Source: JAAZMA01 sp964564325 (GTDB taxonomy: Bacteria; Bacillota; Clostridia; Tissierellales; Tepidimicrobiaceae). Taken from it: 10,098 bases of DNA. Location of the stretch: assembly GCA_964564325.1 (NCBI GenBank), contig CAZMBD010000082.1, positions 1-10,098 on the forward strand. The letters run 5' to 3'. Below, in pieces: positions 1 through 6,592 of this stretch (the stretch's first letter is position 1; every line of letters starts with the position of its first letter). The notes below the pieces were generated by a model. That model searched no databases. It saw only the letters and a program-made list of their open reading frames with translations, and was not told the origin of the DNA. A program made the position numbers and the translations under genes.

Positions 1-2
1 TC

Positions 3-83
3 ATAAAATTAGTCAAGGTGAGTTTTCCTGCGAAAAATGTCGGGGAGAATGTCGGAGAGAATGTCGGAGAGAAACCTTTATAA
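3..83 (+). CDS. C-terminal end of a NVGE-repeat protein, probable ATP-binding transcriptional regulator (partial)
   Basis: The frame is open from the left edge to a TAA at 81-83 and encodes 26 residues. They end in three copies of the four-residue unit NVGE followed by KPL. Short hydrophilic repeats of this kind, preceded by a segment like VSFP, are known near the C-terminus of the AlbA_2/HATPase_c_4 family of putative ATP-dependent transcriptional regulators, usually just before a winged-helix domain. Here the frame stops right after the repeat, so either the winged helix is missing (truncation) or this is a short variant. The start and catalytic parts lie outside the window, so the family call rests only on the repeat and is tentative. 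Confidence 0.45.
   Translation: MKLVKVSFPAKNVGENVGENVGEKPL
36..71 (+). repeat. Three tandem 12-bp units encoding NVGE
   Basis: Three head-to-tail copies of AATGTCGGAGAG are present; the first differs by one base (GGGGAG). Because the unit is 12 bp, copy-number change keeps the frame and only lengthens or shortens the encoded NVGE linker. The near identity of the units points to slippage expansion. Confidence 0.9.
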
Positions 84-239
84 CTTAGGGGCTTTTCTAC
101 TTCAAATGCTTATAGAACATCATCTAGAATTCCAAAGGCAATGATAATACAACCCAATACCTGGCTAGAAGTTTTCAATTAATATTTGACTGATTATTGG
201 ACCACTTTTAGATCACCATAAACAAAAGCGCATGTAAAA

Positions 240-271
240 TTACCGTTCACCGTAAAGAAGTAACCGTTGGC
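240..271 (+). promoter_or_regulatory. Tandem LytTR-like operator half-sites
   Basis: Two direct repeats, TTACCGTTCAC (core 242-247) and TAACCGTTGG (core 263-268), share ACCGTT and are offset by exactly 21 bp, two helical turns. They end about 10 bp upstream of the likely -35 box. LytTR-domain response regulators bind direct repeats with a central GTT and this spacing, placed just upstream of the -35. This matches that design except at the last consensus position of each repeat. The regulator itself is not in the window, so the assignment is inference. Confidence 0.5.
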
Positions 272-281
272 CAAAATTGGG

Positions 282-309
282 TTGTTTTCCAACTGCAATA
301 TGTTACAAT
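282..309 (+). promoter_or_regulatory. Candidate sigma-A promoter of the ABC operon
   Basis: TTGTTT at 282-287 and TACAAT at 304-309 are separated by 16 bp. The -10 differs from consensus at one position and the -35 is poor, as expected for a promoter that needs an activator. It lies just downstream of the paired ACCGTT repeats and about 30 bp before the start codon of the ATPase gene. The stretch from 84 to 240 shows nothing else that I can support. Confidence 0.5.
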
Positions 310-338
310 TTAACAACACATGAAAGGAAACAGGACGA

Positions 339-1028
339 ATGAAAATAGAATTAAAAAAAATAACTCATTATTATTATAGTGGGAATAAAAAAATCGAAAT
401 TCTAGATGAGTTTTCTGACATAATTGACAATGGAGAATTTATAATGATTTATGGGCCATCTGGTTGTGGAAAGACAACCTTATTAAACATAATAGGAGGA
501 TTAATGCAACCAAAAGCTGGCGCTCTTTTATTTGATAATGAATCTTACTATGACTATAACAAATCAAAACAAGATATATTTAGAGGTAAAAACATGGGGT
601 TTATATTCCAATCATTTCAATTAATTGAAGATTTATCTGTGATTGATAACGTTGTAATATCGATGCATCTTCTTGAACTAACAAAACTTGAAAAACTGGA
701 AAGAGCAAAGAAAGTTATAGATGAACTAGGACTTACTGACCGCTTAGAAAATAAAATCAATGACTTATCGGGAGGAGAACAGCAGCGAGTTGCTATTGCT
801 CGAGCTATTGCACAGAATCCTAGTATAATTTTATGTGATGAACCTACGGGTAATTTGGACAAGAAGTCTTCGCAAAAAATTATTGATATATTAGTTAAAT
901 TAAATAAACAAGGTAAAACGATTATAATGGTTACACACAATACTAACCTACTAAAATATGCAAATAGAAGCATTGAATTATCAAAAGGAAATTTAGTGAA
1001 GGGTGGAAAACAATATGCAGATATTTGA
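339..1028 (+). CDS. ABC transporter ATP-binding protein, MacB/LolD/BceA type
   Basis: This is the cytoplasmic nucleotide-binding subunit of an ABC transporter and hydrolyses ATP to drive a membrane partner. All motifs are intact in the 229-residue product: Walker A GPSGCGKTT at 39-47, Q-loop Gln91, signature LSGGEQQR at 143-150, Walker B ILCDEPTG at 164-171 with catalytic Glu168, D-loop NLD at 172-174, and switch His200. The length and the LSGGEQQRVAIARA and DEPTGNLD motifs are typical of the MacB/LolD/BceA branch, which works with FtsX-like permeases in peptide, lipoprotein or antibiotic export. An AAAGGAAA ribosome site lies upstream of the ATG. Its 3' end overlaps the start of the permease remnant by 14 bp, showing an original operon. 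Because that permease is destroyed, this ATPase is now an orphan unless it serves another permease. Confidence 0.93.
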   Translation: MKIELKKITHYYYSGNKKIEILDEFSDIIDNGEFIMIYGPSGCGKTTLLNIIGGLMQPKAGALLFDNESYYDYNKSKQDIFRGKNMGFIFQSFQLIEDLSVIDNVVISMHLLELTKLEKLERAKKVIDELGLTDRLENKINDLSGGEQQRVAIARAIAQNPSIILCDEPTGNLDKKSSQKIIDILVKLNKQGKTIIMVTHNTNLLKYANRSIELSKGNLVKGGKQYADI

Positions 1029-1250
1029 TATGTCATTAAAAAATGCATTATATTCAAAAGCTAAATTGATTATGATTTCACTCTTTATAAGTCTAGGGAT
1101 GGTAATTTTTACTTTAACCATAGGAATTTCTACAGTTTCACTTGAACAATTATCAAAAAATCTTGAAGATTTGGAACAAAACAATGAAATGAGAATAACA
1201 CCAAGGATGTCAGGAGGCTCAATCCCATAGAAGTTCTAAAAGGAGAATAA
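1015..1250 (+). pseudogene. FtsX/MacB-type ABC permease, collapsed by a large internal deletion
   Basis: The reading frame starts at ATG 1015 with a GAAGGGTGG ribosome site (a GTG at 1003 is in frame but overlaps that site). It encodes a short cytoplasmic segment and one strong transmembrane helix (about residues 17-37), then stops at TAG 1228-1230 after 71 residues. Family members are usually several hundred residues. In another frame, 1218-1250 encodes LNPIEVLKGE and a stop, preceded by VRR. This matches the conserved cytoplasmic C-terminus of MacB/FtsX permeases (typically ...LNPIEALRYE). Head and tail of one permease gene therefore remain, while the periplasmic domain and the other three helices are gone, with the junction near 1195-1217. 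The tail position also shows that the next gene originally followed the permease by only a few bases. Confidence 0.8.
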
Positions 1251-1256
1251 TTTTAA

Positions 1257-2291
1257 ATGAATAGAAGGAAAATGATAAAATTTATTGTAGCTATATTTGC
1301 AATTATATATGTAGGTTTAATAGTGTCCTATAAAAAAACAGACACTAAAATTACAGTTAATATAAACAAAGAAACAATAAAGAATAATCTAATTGGAATT
1401 AATAGTGAAAACAATATAAGCATTAATTTAATTCATAGATTAAGGTTTTCAACCAGTCTTAAAACTACAAGCCAAATGCTTTCTATTAGTGATAGTGGTG
1501 AATGTATTCCACTTTTTGAAATTGAAAATGGCTCAATAAATAATTGCTGGGTAGATGATACACGTGTATATATTATATATCAAGAAGGAAAAGATTTTTA
1601 TAGCAATCTAATGAAAAATATGAGCTTATACATATATGATTTAAAAGATGATAAGATGCTTGAAAATGAAGAGTTAAACAAGAGAATCTGGGGTATTGAT
1701 TATATTGGAAACAAACCAATATATGATAAGAATGATATAGTAATAAATAACAGCTTGTCAAGTAATATATATTGCGATAAAAAAACAAGAATATATATGG
1801 ATGGGCGGACCTTAGTGGAATATAACAAAGAAGACGGAAGAAAAAGGAATGTTTTGTCTTTAGATAAAGAAAGTTATTTGCCTAATAGTCGAAGTGAAAT
1901 TAGAAGAATAAATAATTCGGGTGAATATTGTTTACTTATATCTGATGGAAAGAAAAAAGTCAAAATAATTTACCTAGATGATAATTATAAAATAACTAAT
2001 GAAAAGGATTTTAATATGAACTCTGATTTGACTCTATCTGTAATTGGAGATGATTTTATCATTCTATTAGATGATTATGATAATATCACAAGAATTAGTA
2101 AGGATTTAGACATAGAACCATCTTTCTCTCTTGATCTAGAAAATAACGAAATTATTCTAAATGTTTTTTATAATTCTAATAAAAATGTTTTTAAAATTGT
2201 AACAAATAATAAAATTATTTTAATGGACAATGAGTTTAAAGATATAATTTCAACTAATAAGTTCAATAATGAAATTTCTAGTTTTTATTAA
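1257..2291 (+). CDS. Membrane-anchored extracytoplasmic protein of unknown function
   Basis: I do not recognise this 344-residue protein. Residues 1-6 are basic (MNRRKM) and residues 7-25 form a single hydrophobic helix; a lysine-rich segment follows. No lipobox cysteine is seen, so it is probably an N-terminally anchored protein whose bulk lies outside the cytoplasm. The remainder is rich in short alternating hydrophobic stretches separated by Asn/Asp/Gly turns (for example IIYLDDNYKITNEK and IILMDNEFKDIIS), a look compatible with a beta-propeller-like fold, but no repeat was proven. A ribosome site GGAG at 1242-1245 lies inside the last codons of the permease tail, so it is the last gene of the ABC operon and was probably coupled to the permease. 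A role as substrate-binding or accessory/immunity partner of the transporter is inference only. Confidence 0.85.
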   Translation: MNRRKMIKFIVAIFAIIYVGLIVSYKKTDTKITVNINKETIKNNLIGINSENNISINLIHRLRFSTSLKTTSQMLSISDSGECIPLFEIENGSINNCWVDDTRVYIIYQEGKDFYSNLMKNMSLYIYDLKDDKMLENEELNKRIWGIDYIGNKPIYDKNDIVINNSLSSNIYCDKKTRIYMDGRTLVEYNKEDGRKRNVLSLDKESYLPNSRSEIRRINNSGEYCLLISDGKKKVKIIYLDDNYKITNEKDFNMNSDLTLSVIGDDFIILLDDYDNITRISKDLDIEPSFSLDLENNEIILNVFYNSNKNVFKIVTNNKIILMDNEFKDIISTNKFNNEISSFY

Positions 2292-2329
2292 ATATATTAA
2301 TTTATTTATAAGAAAAATAATAAAATATA

Positions 2330-2371
2330 AATAGACCTGATGTGATAACTCATTGTATCTGGTCTATTTTT
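2330..2371 (+). terminator. Rho-independent terminator of the ABC operon
   Basis: An inverted repeat, AATAGACCTGAT (2330-2341) and ATCTGGTCTATT (2357-2368), pairs over 11 of 12 positions with one T-T mismatch around a 15-nt loop. It runs into a T-tract at 2367-2371 and lies 40 bp after the stop of the preceding gene. Confidence 0.85.
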
Positions 2372-2409
2372 AATTATGTTTTAATGTTAAATTTTCCTTT
2401 ACAAATTAC

Positions 2410-2629
2410 GGCTCTTTGTCAAACCTGCTAAGGATTATCAAGACCTTATTTCAAAATAATAAAGTTGTATTTACAACTATTTTTAGACACACTTAATAAA
2501 CCTTCCATTAATATTATTTAAAAATTTGCATTATCCACAGATATGTAAGATTCTGTTTCTGAATCTTTTAGAGTTCTTTATGCCATAAGAAACTCTTTTT
2601 AACACCTTGATCTTATTGTTATAACCTCC
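2410..2629 (-). mobile_element. Truncated ISL3-family insertion sequence (one end)
   Basis: GGCTCTTTGTCAA at 2410-2422 matches the terminal inverted repeat that I recall for low-GC Firmicute ISL3-family elements. About 110 bp inside it, on the minus strand, lies the C-terminus of an ISL3-type transposase. This arrangement is that of the transposase-distal end of such an element. The other terminal repeat (its complement would read TTGACAAAGAGCC on the plus strand) was not found, so the element is cut near 2629 and cannot move by itself. Confidence 0.75.
2531..2629 (-). pseudogene. ISL3-family transposase, C-terminal remnant
   Basis: Read on the minus strand, this stretch encodes 32 residues beginning GGYNNKIKVLKRVSYG and ending FRNRILHICG before a TAA. 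The pattern NNKIKVLKR..YG....FRNRIL is the characteristic C-terminus of ISL3-family DDE transposases. Upstream in this frame there is a stop codon immediately before the first glycine, and the catalytic core and zinc-finger N-terminus are absent. It is a non-functional scar of an insertion sequence. Confidence 0.75.
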
Positions 2630-2921
2630 TTATTGATATCTATGCCGAGGTGCACTTTCCATACAAAGAATTGATTGTGACGATGGCTCAAGGAATAACA
2701 AGCTGTGTTATTGAGTATAAAGAGAAGAAAGGCTTATCTAAAAACGAATTAAAAAAATGCTATATGAGGAGATGAGTAAGATTAAACATCCATTTAGTGT
2801 ATTTGCTGATAATGAATGTGTTGAAATTGTCCTCATGGAAATAGAAAAAGATGAAGAGAGCCTTGAAAAGATTTATAATATTTCAGAGAAACAGTTTATG
2901 AAAAGTTATGGAATAAAATAA
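2611..2921 (+). pseudogene. Frameshifted small gene of unknown function
   Basis: Two overlapping frames together read as one protein. The first, open from 2611 with no good start codon, contains AEVHFPYKELIVTMAQGI and continues to GLSKNELKK before hitting a stop. Shifting by one base in the run of A residues near 2750-2760 gives MLYEEMSKIKHPFSVFADN, then a Glu/Lys-rich stretch ending KQFMKSYGIK and TAA. The join in a poly-A run is a classic slippage site and suggests loss by frameshift, or less likely programmed frameshifting. The N-terminus is probably lost at the junction with the insertion-sequence remnant near 2629. I do not recognise the family. The residual 2922-3160 contains short in-frame scraps (for example ESGKYCLSKNGMYYLKEC near 3000-3055) but no supportable gene. 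Confidence 0.55.
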
Positions 2922-3160
2922 GTTGAGACAAGATTTATATAGTAGATTTTGAAGAAGAGTTTCTTCATAACACAAAAGCAACGAAAATAATCCATGCTCT
3001 TGTGAGAGTGGTAAGTACTGCTTGAGTAAGAATGGGATGTATTACCTGAAAGAATGTACTCTAATGCTTATTAATTTATGAATTGGAACTTTTTTATATA
3101 ATAAAACAAAATACTTATAGATAAATCTAACTTAGAACTCAATATTTATCTTGTTACCTT

Positions 3161-3328
3161 TTATTTGCAACCGTTTTTATTACAAGTAACAGATGCATAA
3201 GTTACTTCCCAATCTTCTTGGTTATCATCAATTCTTGCACCACATCCAGTATAGTTACCATTTTTTACGTGTATTTTACCCTTTTCTAGTTCTTTAGTAT
3301 CTTTACCTATATATTTAATATTTGCCAT
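3161..3328 (-). CDS. Small Cys/His protein, putative zinc-binding, phage-type
   Basis: The product is 55 residues starting at ATG 3326-3328 with ribosome site AAAGGG at 3338-3343, nine bases away. An in-frame GTG six codons upstream overlaps that site and is unlikely to be the start. The protein has His20, Cys29, Cys49 and Cys54 in the arrangement KIHx8CG...W...VTCx4CK. Short phage and plasmid proteins with an H-x(n)-CG ... W ... VTCxxC layout are common and are generally taken to be zinc-ribbon-like, so a structural Zn2+ site made of one His and three Cys is plausible. No function is known to me. It has its own extended -10 promoter and an undamaged frame although it sits among decayed genes, which suggests recent arrival or selection. 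Confidence 0.75.
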   Translation of the reverse strand: MANIKYIGKDTKELEKGKIHVKNGNYTGCGARIDDNQEDWEVTYASVTCNKNGCK

Positions 3329-3382
3329 AATACCTATCCCTTTCACTAAATAGATTTACTATAAGTATTTTATTTTAAATAG

Positions 3383-3391
3383 ATTATAGCA
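3383..3391 (-). promoter_or_regulatory. Extended -10 promoter of the small Cys/His gene
   Basis: On the minus strand the sequence reads TGCTATAAT, a perfect -10 hexamer with the TGn extension that lets sigma-A work without a good -35; no clear -35 is visible 16-18 bp upstream. It lies about 55 bp before the start codon at 3328. Confidence 0.6.
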
Positions 3392-3613
3392 CATGATGGT
3401 AAAAATTAACACAAACAACTTTTGATATCTATTATAAAGTGGAATACCTATACATCAGAAACCAACAACAGCAACTTAGAGCCTGAATCAGATTCAAGAT
3501 TAACTAGTTTATAATTATATATAGGAACTTGCTGATTATCCTAATACCTCTTTATCTTTATTGGTATATTTTGACTACTTTTATTCCCTATGAATATATA
3601 AATATAAATTAAC

Positions 3614-3642
3614 TTGATATATTTATAGACAGTCTCTATATG
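3614..3642 (+). promoter_or_regulatory. Possible relic promoter of the disulfide reductase pseudogene
   Basis: TTGATA at 3614-3619 and TATATG at 3637-3642 are 17 bp apart, about 70 bp before the degraded start of the reductase. A second weak candidate is TTGACT at 3571-3576 with TATATA at 3595-3600. A small hairpin CTCTA/TAGAG lies at about 3635-3649. The rest of 3392-3700 shows nothing supportable in such AT-rich DNA. Confidence 0.3.
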
Positions 3643-3704
3643 TTAGAGTGGTTGTCGTAAGGTCCTATTAAATTCACAAGTAACTAGCTAATAACAATTC
3701 AAGG

Positions 3705-4028
3705 AGAAACCACGAAGAACTACAAATAATAATCATAGGATTTGAAAAAGCTGACAAAACCTTAGTAGCAAACTTTGCTAAAAAAGGTAAGAAGATAGTT
3801 ATGATAAAAAATACTATATAATATATGGAGGAACCTGCATCAACATTACATGTAGTTATATCTGCATGTATACCTACAAAAACATTAGTACAGTCAGTAG
3901 AATCTGGAAGTAATTTTCGTGAAACATATGAATATAGAGCTGAAGTTACTGAAAGAATAAGAAATACAAACTATAATTTTGCTAGGCTTATGACTCTAGA
4001 GATAGGAGTCAAAACATCTCCCTTCTAG
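3705..4028 (+). pseudogene. RclA-like pyridine nucleotide-disulfide oxidoreductase, decayed N-terminal part
   Basis: The N-terminal FAD-binding region of a flavin disulfide reductase (RclA/mercuric-reductase relatives) is recognisable in pieces. After a ribosome site (AAGGAG) and a lost start codon (ACG AAG AAC), 3723-3821 encodes IIIIGFEKADKTLVANFAKK, where family members have IIIGFGKAGKTLA; two glycines of the FAD motif are changed to Glu and Asp. A frame change in a TA-rich run leads to YGGTCINI (3824-3847). Then 16 inserted bases separate it from ACIPTKTLV (from 3864), breaking the redox-active CxxxxC. Similarity fades after about 3975 (RNTNYN), so the NAD and dimerisation domains are missing. 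The gene cannot make a functional reductase. It ends tail-to-tail with the MFS gene. Confidence 0.8.
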
Positions 4029-4029
4029 A

Positions 4030-5250
4030 CTATTTACGAAGATACCCCGTATCCTCTGTTCCAGCAAATATAACCAAGACCCCAACACCTGTAACAATCG
4101 TGGCAATAACTAACATTGCCGTTACGCCTAAAGTATCCTGAATGACCCCGCCAGTCATACTAGCAAGAACGCTTGATAGGGCAAGTGAAGCCACATTCAC
4201 CATGGTCTGGCCTTTAACTGAATCCTTGGCTGGGATTACCGTGTTTATGTAATACACGCTTGCTGGTGTGTATAGTGCAAATCCTAGTACTTGTAAAGTT
4301 TGCGCTAAGTAAAGTGCACTAACACTGCCGGCTATTAGAGTTATAAAGGATTTCACAAAATAAAATACAGCTGAAAATTTAATCATTGAACTGCATTTAA
4401 ACTTTTTTAGTAGGAGTATAAAGCCTGCCATAACTGGAAGTTCCAATGCTGCAGCTATAGCAAGAGCAATACCAACGTTCTCCTCACCTCCACCAACATT
4501 TTCAAAAATGTTAATTAAATATGTATTAATTATATTGTGAGAGTAAAAGATTAATGTGATACCAATTAGGAATATAGTAAAACTCTTGTATTTCATTAAA
4601 AAGCCCAAGGCTGTTGTACTATCATCCTCACTATTTAGATCTGTTTTATCAACTAAAGAAGCAGGGGCATGGGCTAGTTCATCTGAACTTAGTTTAAAGA
4701 AATACACGTTCAAAACAACAATAATATATAGGCTTATAGCCAGGTAAATTAAAATATCTGCATTATATCTTCCTAAGAGAAATCCTATAAATACAGAAAA
4801 TACTGCAAAACTTCCTGCACCTAGTCCCCTAGCTGTCCCAAAGTTTATTAAAAACCCCTTATTCAGGTACTCAGCCGCCAGTGAGTTTATAATTGAGGTA
4901 CAGGTAAGCTGGATTGCATATATGGGAATAAAAATTGAAAATGTAATTAGTTTTATGTCGCCAAGAAAAATCATAAGAAAACTTAGAAAGAAATTGGTCC
5001 CATATAAAATCATAGCAATCTGCCTTAGGGAAAGCTTATTTGTCTTGTCTGCAAATGAGGCAAGACTTGGTTGGATTATTATTGATAGGATTGCACCAGC
5101 TGCAAGTATAATGCCAATCTCAGTATTACTAAAGTCCTTGAATTTTAAAAATATAGTGGCAAAGTTAATAATTACACCATTAACAAGGTTATGTAAAACT
5201 TGAAGATTAGAATACTTAATATTTAATTTTTTTGTTAATTTATCTGCCAT
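4030..5250 (-). CDS. Major facilitator superfamily (MFS) permease
   Basis: This is an integral membrane secondary transporter of 406 residues, the usual MFS length. Hydrophobic segments are consistent with twelve helices, in two halves split by a polar loop at about 187-215 (SSDELAHAPASLVDKTDLNS). The loop after helix 2 carries SLASFADKTNKLSLR (62-76), the position of the conserved MFS loop 2-3 motif. Residues 136-148, NFGTARGLGAGSF, resemble the helix-5 signature of the LacY-like MFS_1_like group. The substrate cannot be read from the sequence. The start at ATG 5248-5250 has a strong ribosome site AAAGGAG seven bases upstream. The gene looks intact and slightly richer in G and C than its neighbours. 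It stands alone, convergent with the reductase pseudogene, and no intrinsic terminator with a T-tract is seen downstream. Confidence 0.9.
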   Translation of the reverse strand: MADKLTKKLNIKYSNLQVLHNLVNGVIINFATIFLKFKDFSNTEIGIILAAGAILSIIIQPSLASFADKTNKLSLRQIAMILYGTNFFLSFLMIFLGDIKLITFSIFIPIYAIQLTCTSIINSLAAEYLNKGFLINFGTARGLGAGSFAVFSVFIGFLLGRYNADILIYLAISLYIIVVLNVYFFKLSSDELAHAPASLVDKTDLNSEDDSTTALGFLMKYKSFTIFLIGITLIFYSHNIINTYLINIFENVGGGEENVGIALAIAAALELPVMAGFILLLKKFKCSSMIKFSAVFYFVKSFITLIAGSVSALYLAQTLQVLGFALYTPASVYYINTVIPAKDSVKGQTMVNVASLALSSVLASMTGGVIQDTLGVTAMLVIATIVTGVGVLVIFAGTEDTGYLRK

Positions 5251-5316
5251 GTTATTTCTCCTTTAACTTATCCACTCTAGATGTATGTAAATGTGATTAA
5301 ATATATATTTTGTCTT

Positions 5317-5325
5317 ATCATATCA
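5317..5325 (-). promoter_or_regulatory. Possible extended -10 promoter of the MFS gene
   Basis: The minus strand reads TGATATGAT, i.e. TGn followed by a -10 with one mismatch; a second perfect TATAAT lies just upstream (5325-5330). No good -35 is seen at 16-18 bp from either, so this is only a candidate. Positions 5331-5658 contain no supportable gene. Confidence 0.3.
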
Positions 5326-5658
5326 TTATAGGTCAATATAGGAGATAAAGAAATGATTAAAAAATAAAAACTCGGAAGATTTACAAATTTACATGGGTAA
5401 TTCTGTCGCATAAAAATTTAACAAACAAAATGACAAAGGTGAATCTTACTCAGATCATACATGTGAACTCTCACCATTCATTTCCGAAAGTAAACTGACG
5501 CTATCATCTTGAAAAATGATGTTGTATTGCATGGAAATCTTTCGTATAATTGTATAAGATAAGCTAGGAAATGATGAAAATAAAGTTTTATTAAATAAAT
5601 AAGATTCATTTGTGTTTATTAAACTAATGAAATGCAAGAACAAGATACAAGTAAATAG

Positions 5659-6592
5659 AAAAAGAAAGGGAACATCTCAGTAATTGCATTAACTTTAATT
5701 AATACTGTTCTTGGAGAAGAAAGAGTGGAAACAGGTTGGCTACAAAAGGAACAACAGACAAGCTTGCTACATATGAAAGTAAAGAGATACCTTTTCGCAT
5801 AATAGATACAATTGAATTTGAACCTTCTTTTGTAAAAAAATCAAAGTTATTAATGCTATGAAAAAATGGTCGAAACATAGTGCAAAAGAAGATCATGAAG
5901 AAAAGCAAATTAATGTGATTTGGTTTTGTGTAGAAGGAACATCAAGCAAATTGTTTCCAGAGACTATAAAAGGTCTTTTAAAAGCAACATTAATATGGGA
6001 AACTGTTCCGGTAATTGTTGTGATTACTAAATCATATTCTGTTCCAGAAAGAGAAAAAACATTCAAATGGTAGATAACGCATTTGTAAAGTATAAGCGAT
6101 ATTCAAAAAACCTACGGAAGGTAATTCCCGTTGTTGCATCTACATATGTATTGAATGATAGTGCTGATGCTACACTAGAGGGAATTACTGAGCTCAAATG
6201 ATTTGATGCCAGAATGTGTAAAAGCAGGTGAAAAAGATATTGCTACATTCAAACTCAAGCGCAAGAGAGCCATGGTTCATGGAGTAACTGGAGTGGCAAC
6301 CATAGCAGCAGTTGTCGTTGGAGCTGTTCCAATCCCATTTGCTGATGCTTTATTACTCTCATCAATATAGGTGGCTATTGGTGAAGGAACAATTTATGCT
6401 TTTGAACAAGTTTATTTAGGTAAAAAGACTGTCAATGATATTGAGTGGATAAAAAATCTAATAGAATCAAAAATGTCTTCTCAATTCATAAATAACGTAA
6501 AATCCATATTAGAAAGGACAACTGAAAAACAGATAATCAAATTGTTTCTAATATTATTATGGATGTATTTAAAAATAATTTTGTACAATTAA
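5659..6592 (+). pseudogene. GTPase with DUF697-like C-terminal domain, multiply broken
   Basis: Pieces in three frames assemble into one TRAFAC GTPase. From 5659: NISVIAL, then LTLINTVLGEERVETG; the P-loop GxxxxGKS expected between or within these is missing. From 5748: GTTDKLATYESKEIPF followed by IIDTIEFEP, where the G3 motif DTxG has Glu for Gly. From about 5846: INAMKKWSKHSAKEDHEEK, ending in VIVVITKSYSVPERE, the G4 region. From 6061: QMVDNAFVKYKRYSKNLRKV to EGITEL. From 6200: DLMPECVKAG through GAVPIPFADALLLSSI, the DUF697 helix signature, then a TAG (6368-6370, probably from CAG) and VAIGEGTIYAFEQVYLGKK. About sixty residues usual between these last parts seem absent. In total there are four frameshifts, one nonsense codon and two deletions. 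Such GTPases associate with membranes and stress or defence loci, but this copy is dead. 6593-6740 holds no gene. Confidence 0.82.

Noticed and set aside
617..1057. Minus-strand open frame across the ABC ATPase gene
   Set aside because: It is fully opposite a gene with all ABC motifs and has no ribosome site or recognisable content; it is a shadow frame.
3120..3150. GATAAAT/ATTTATC inverted repeat after the small Cys/His gene
   Set aside because: Seven AT-rich pairs with a 17-nt loop are expected by chance in such DNA, and no T-run follows directly on the minus strand.
3168..3178. A third AACCGTT site as an additional LytTR operator
   Set aside because: It is single, lies inside the 3' end of the small Cys/His gene, and has no partner at 21 bp.
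3990..4012. Hairpin GACTC/GAGTC between the reductase relic and the MFS gene as a bidirectional terminator
   Set aside because: The stem is only five pairs and neither strand has a T-tract after it.
4556..5203. Plus-strand frames within the MFS gene
   Set aside because: They lie opposite a continuous twelve-helix transporter and have no start signals or recognisable domains.
5455..5643. Minus-strand 62-codon frame with a segment (SYTIIRKISMQYNIIFQ) faintly like the NIL domain of methionine ABC ATPases
   Set aside because: It needs a TTG start with no ribosome site and the resemblance is too weak to support; a profile search against NIL would decide.
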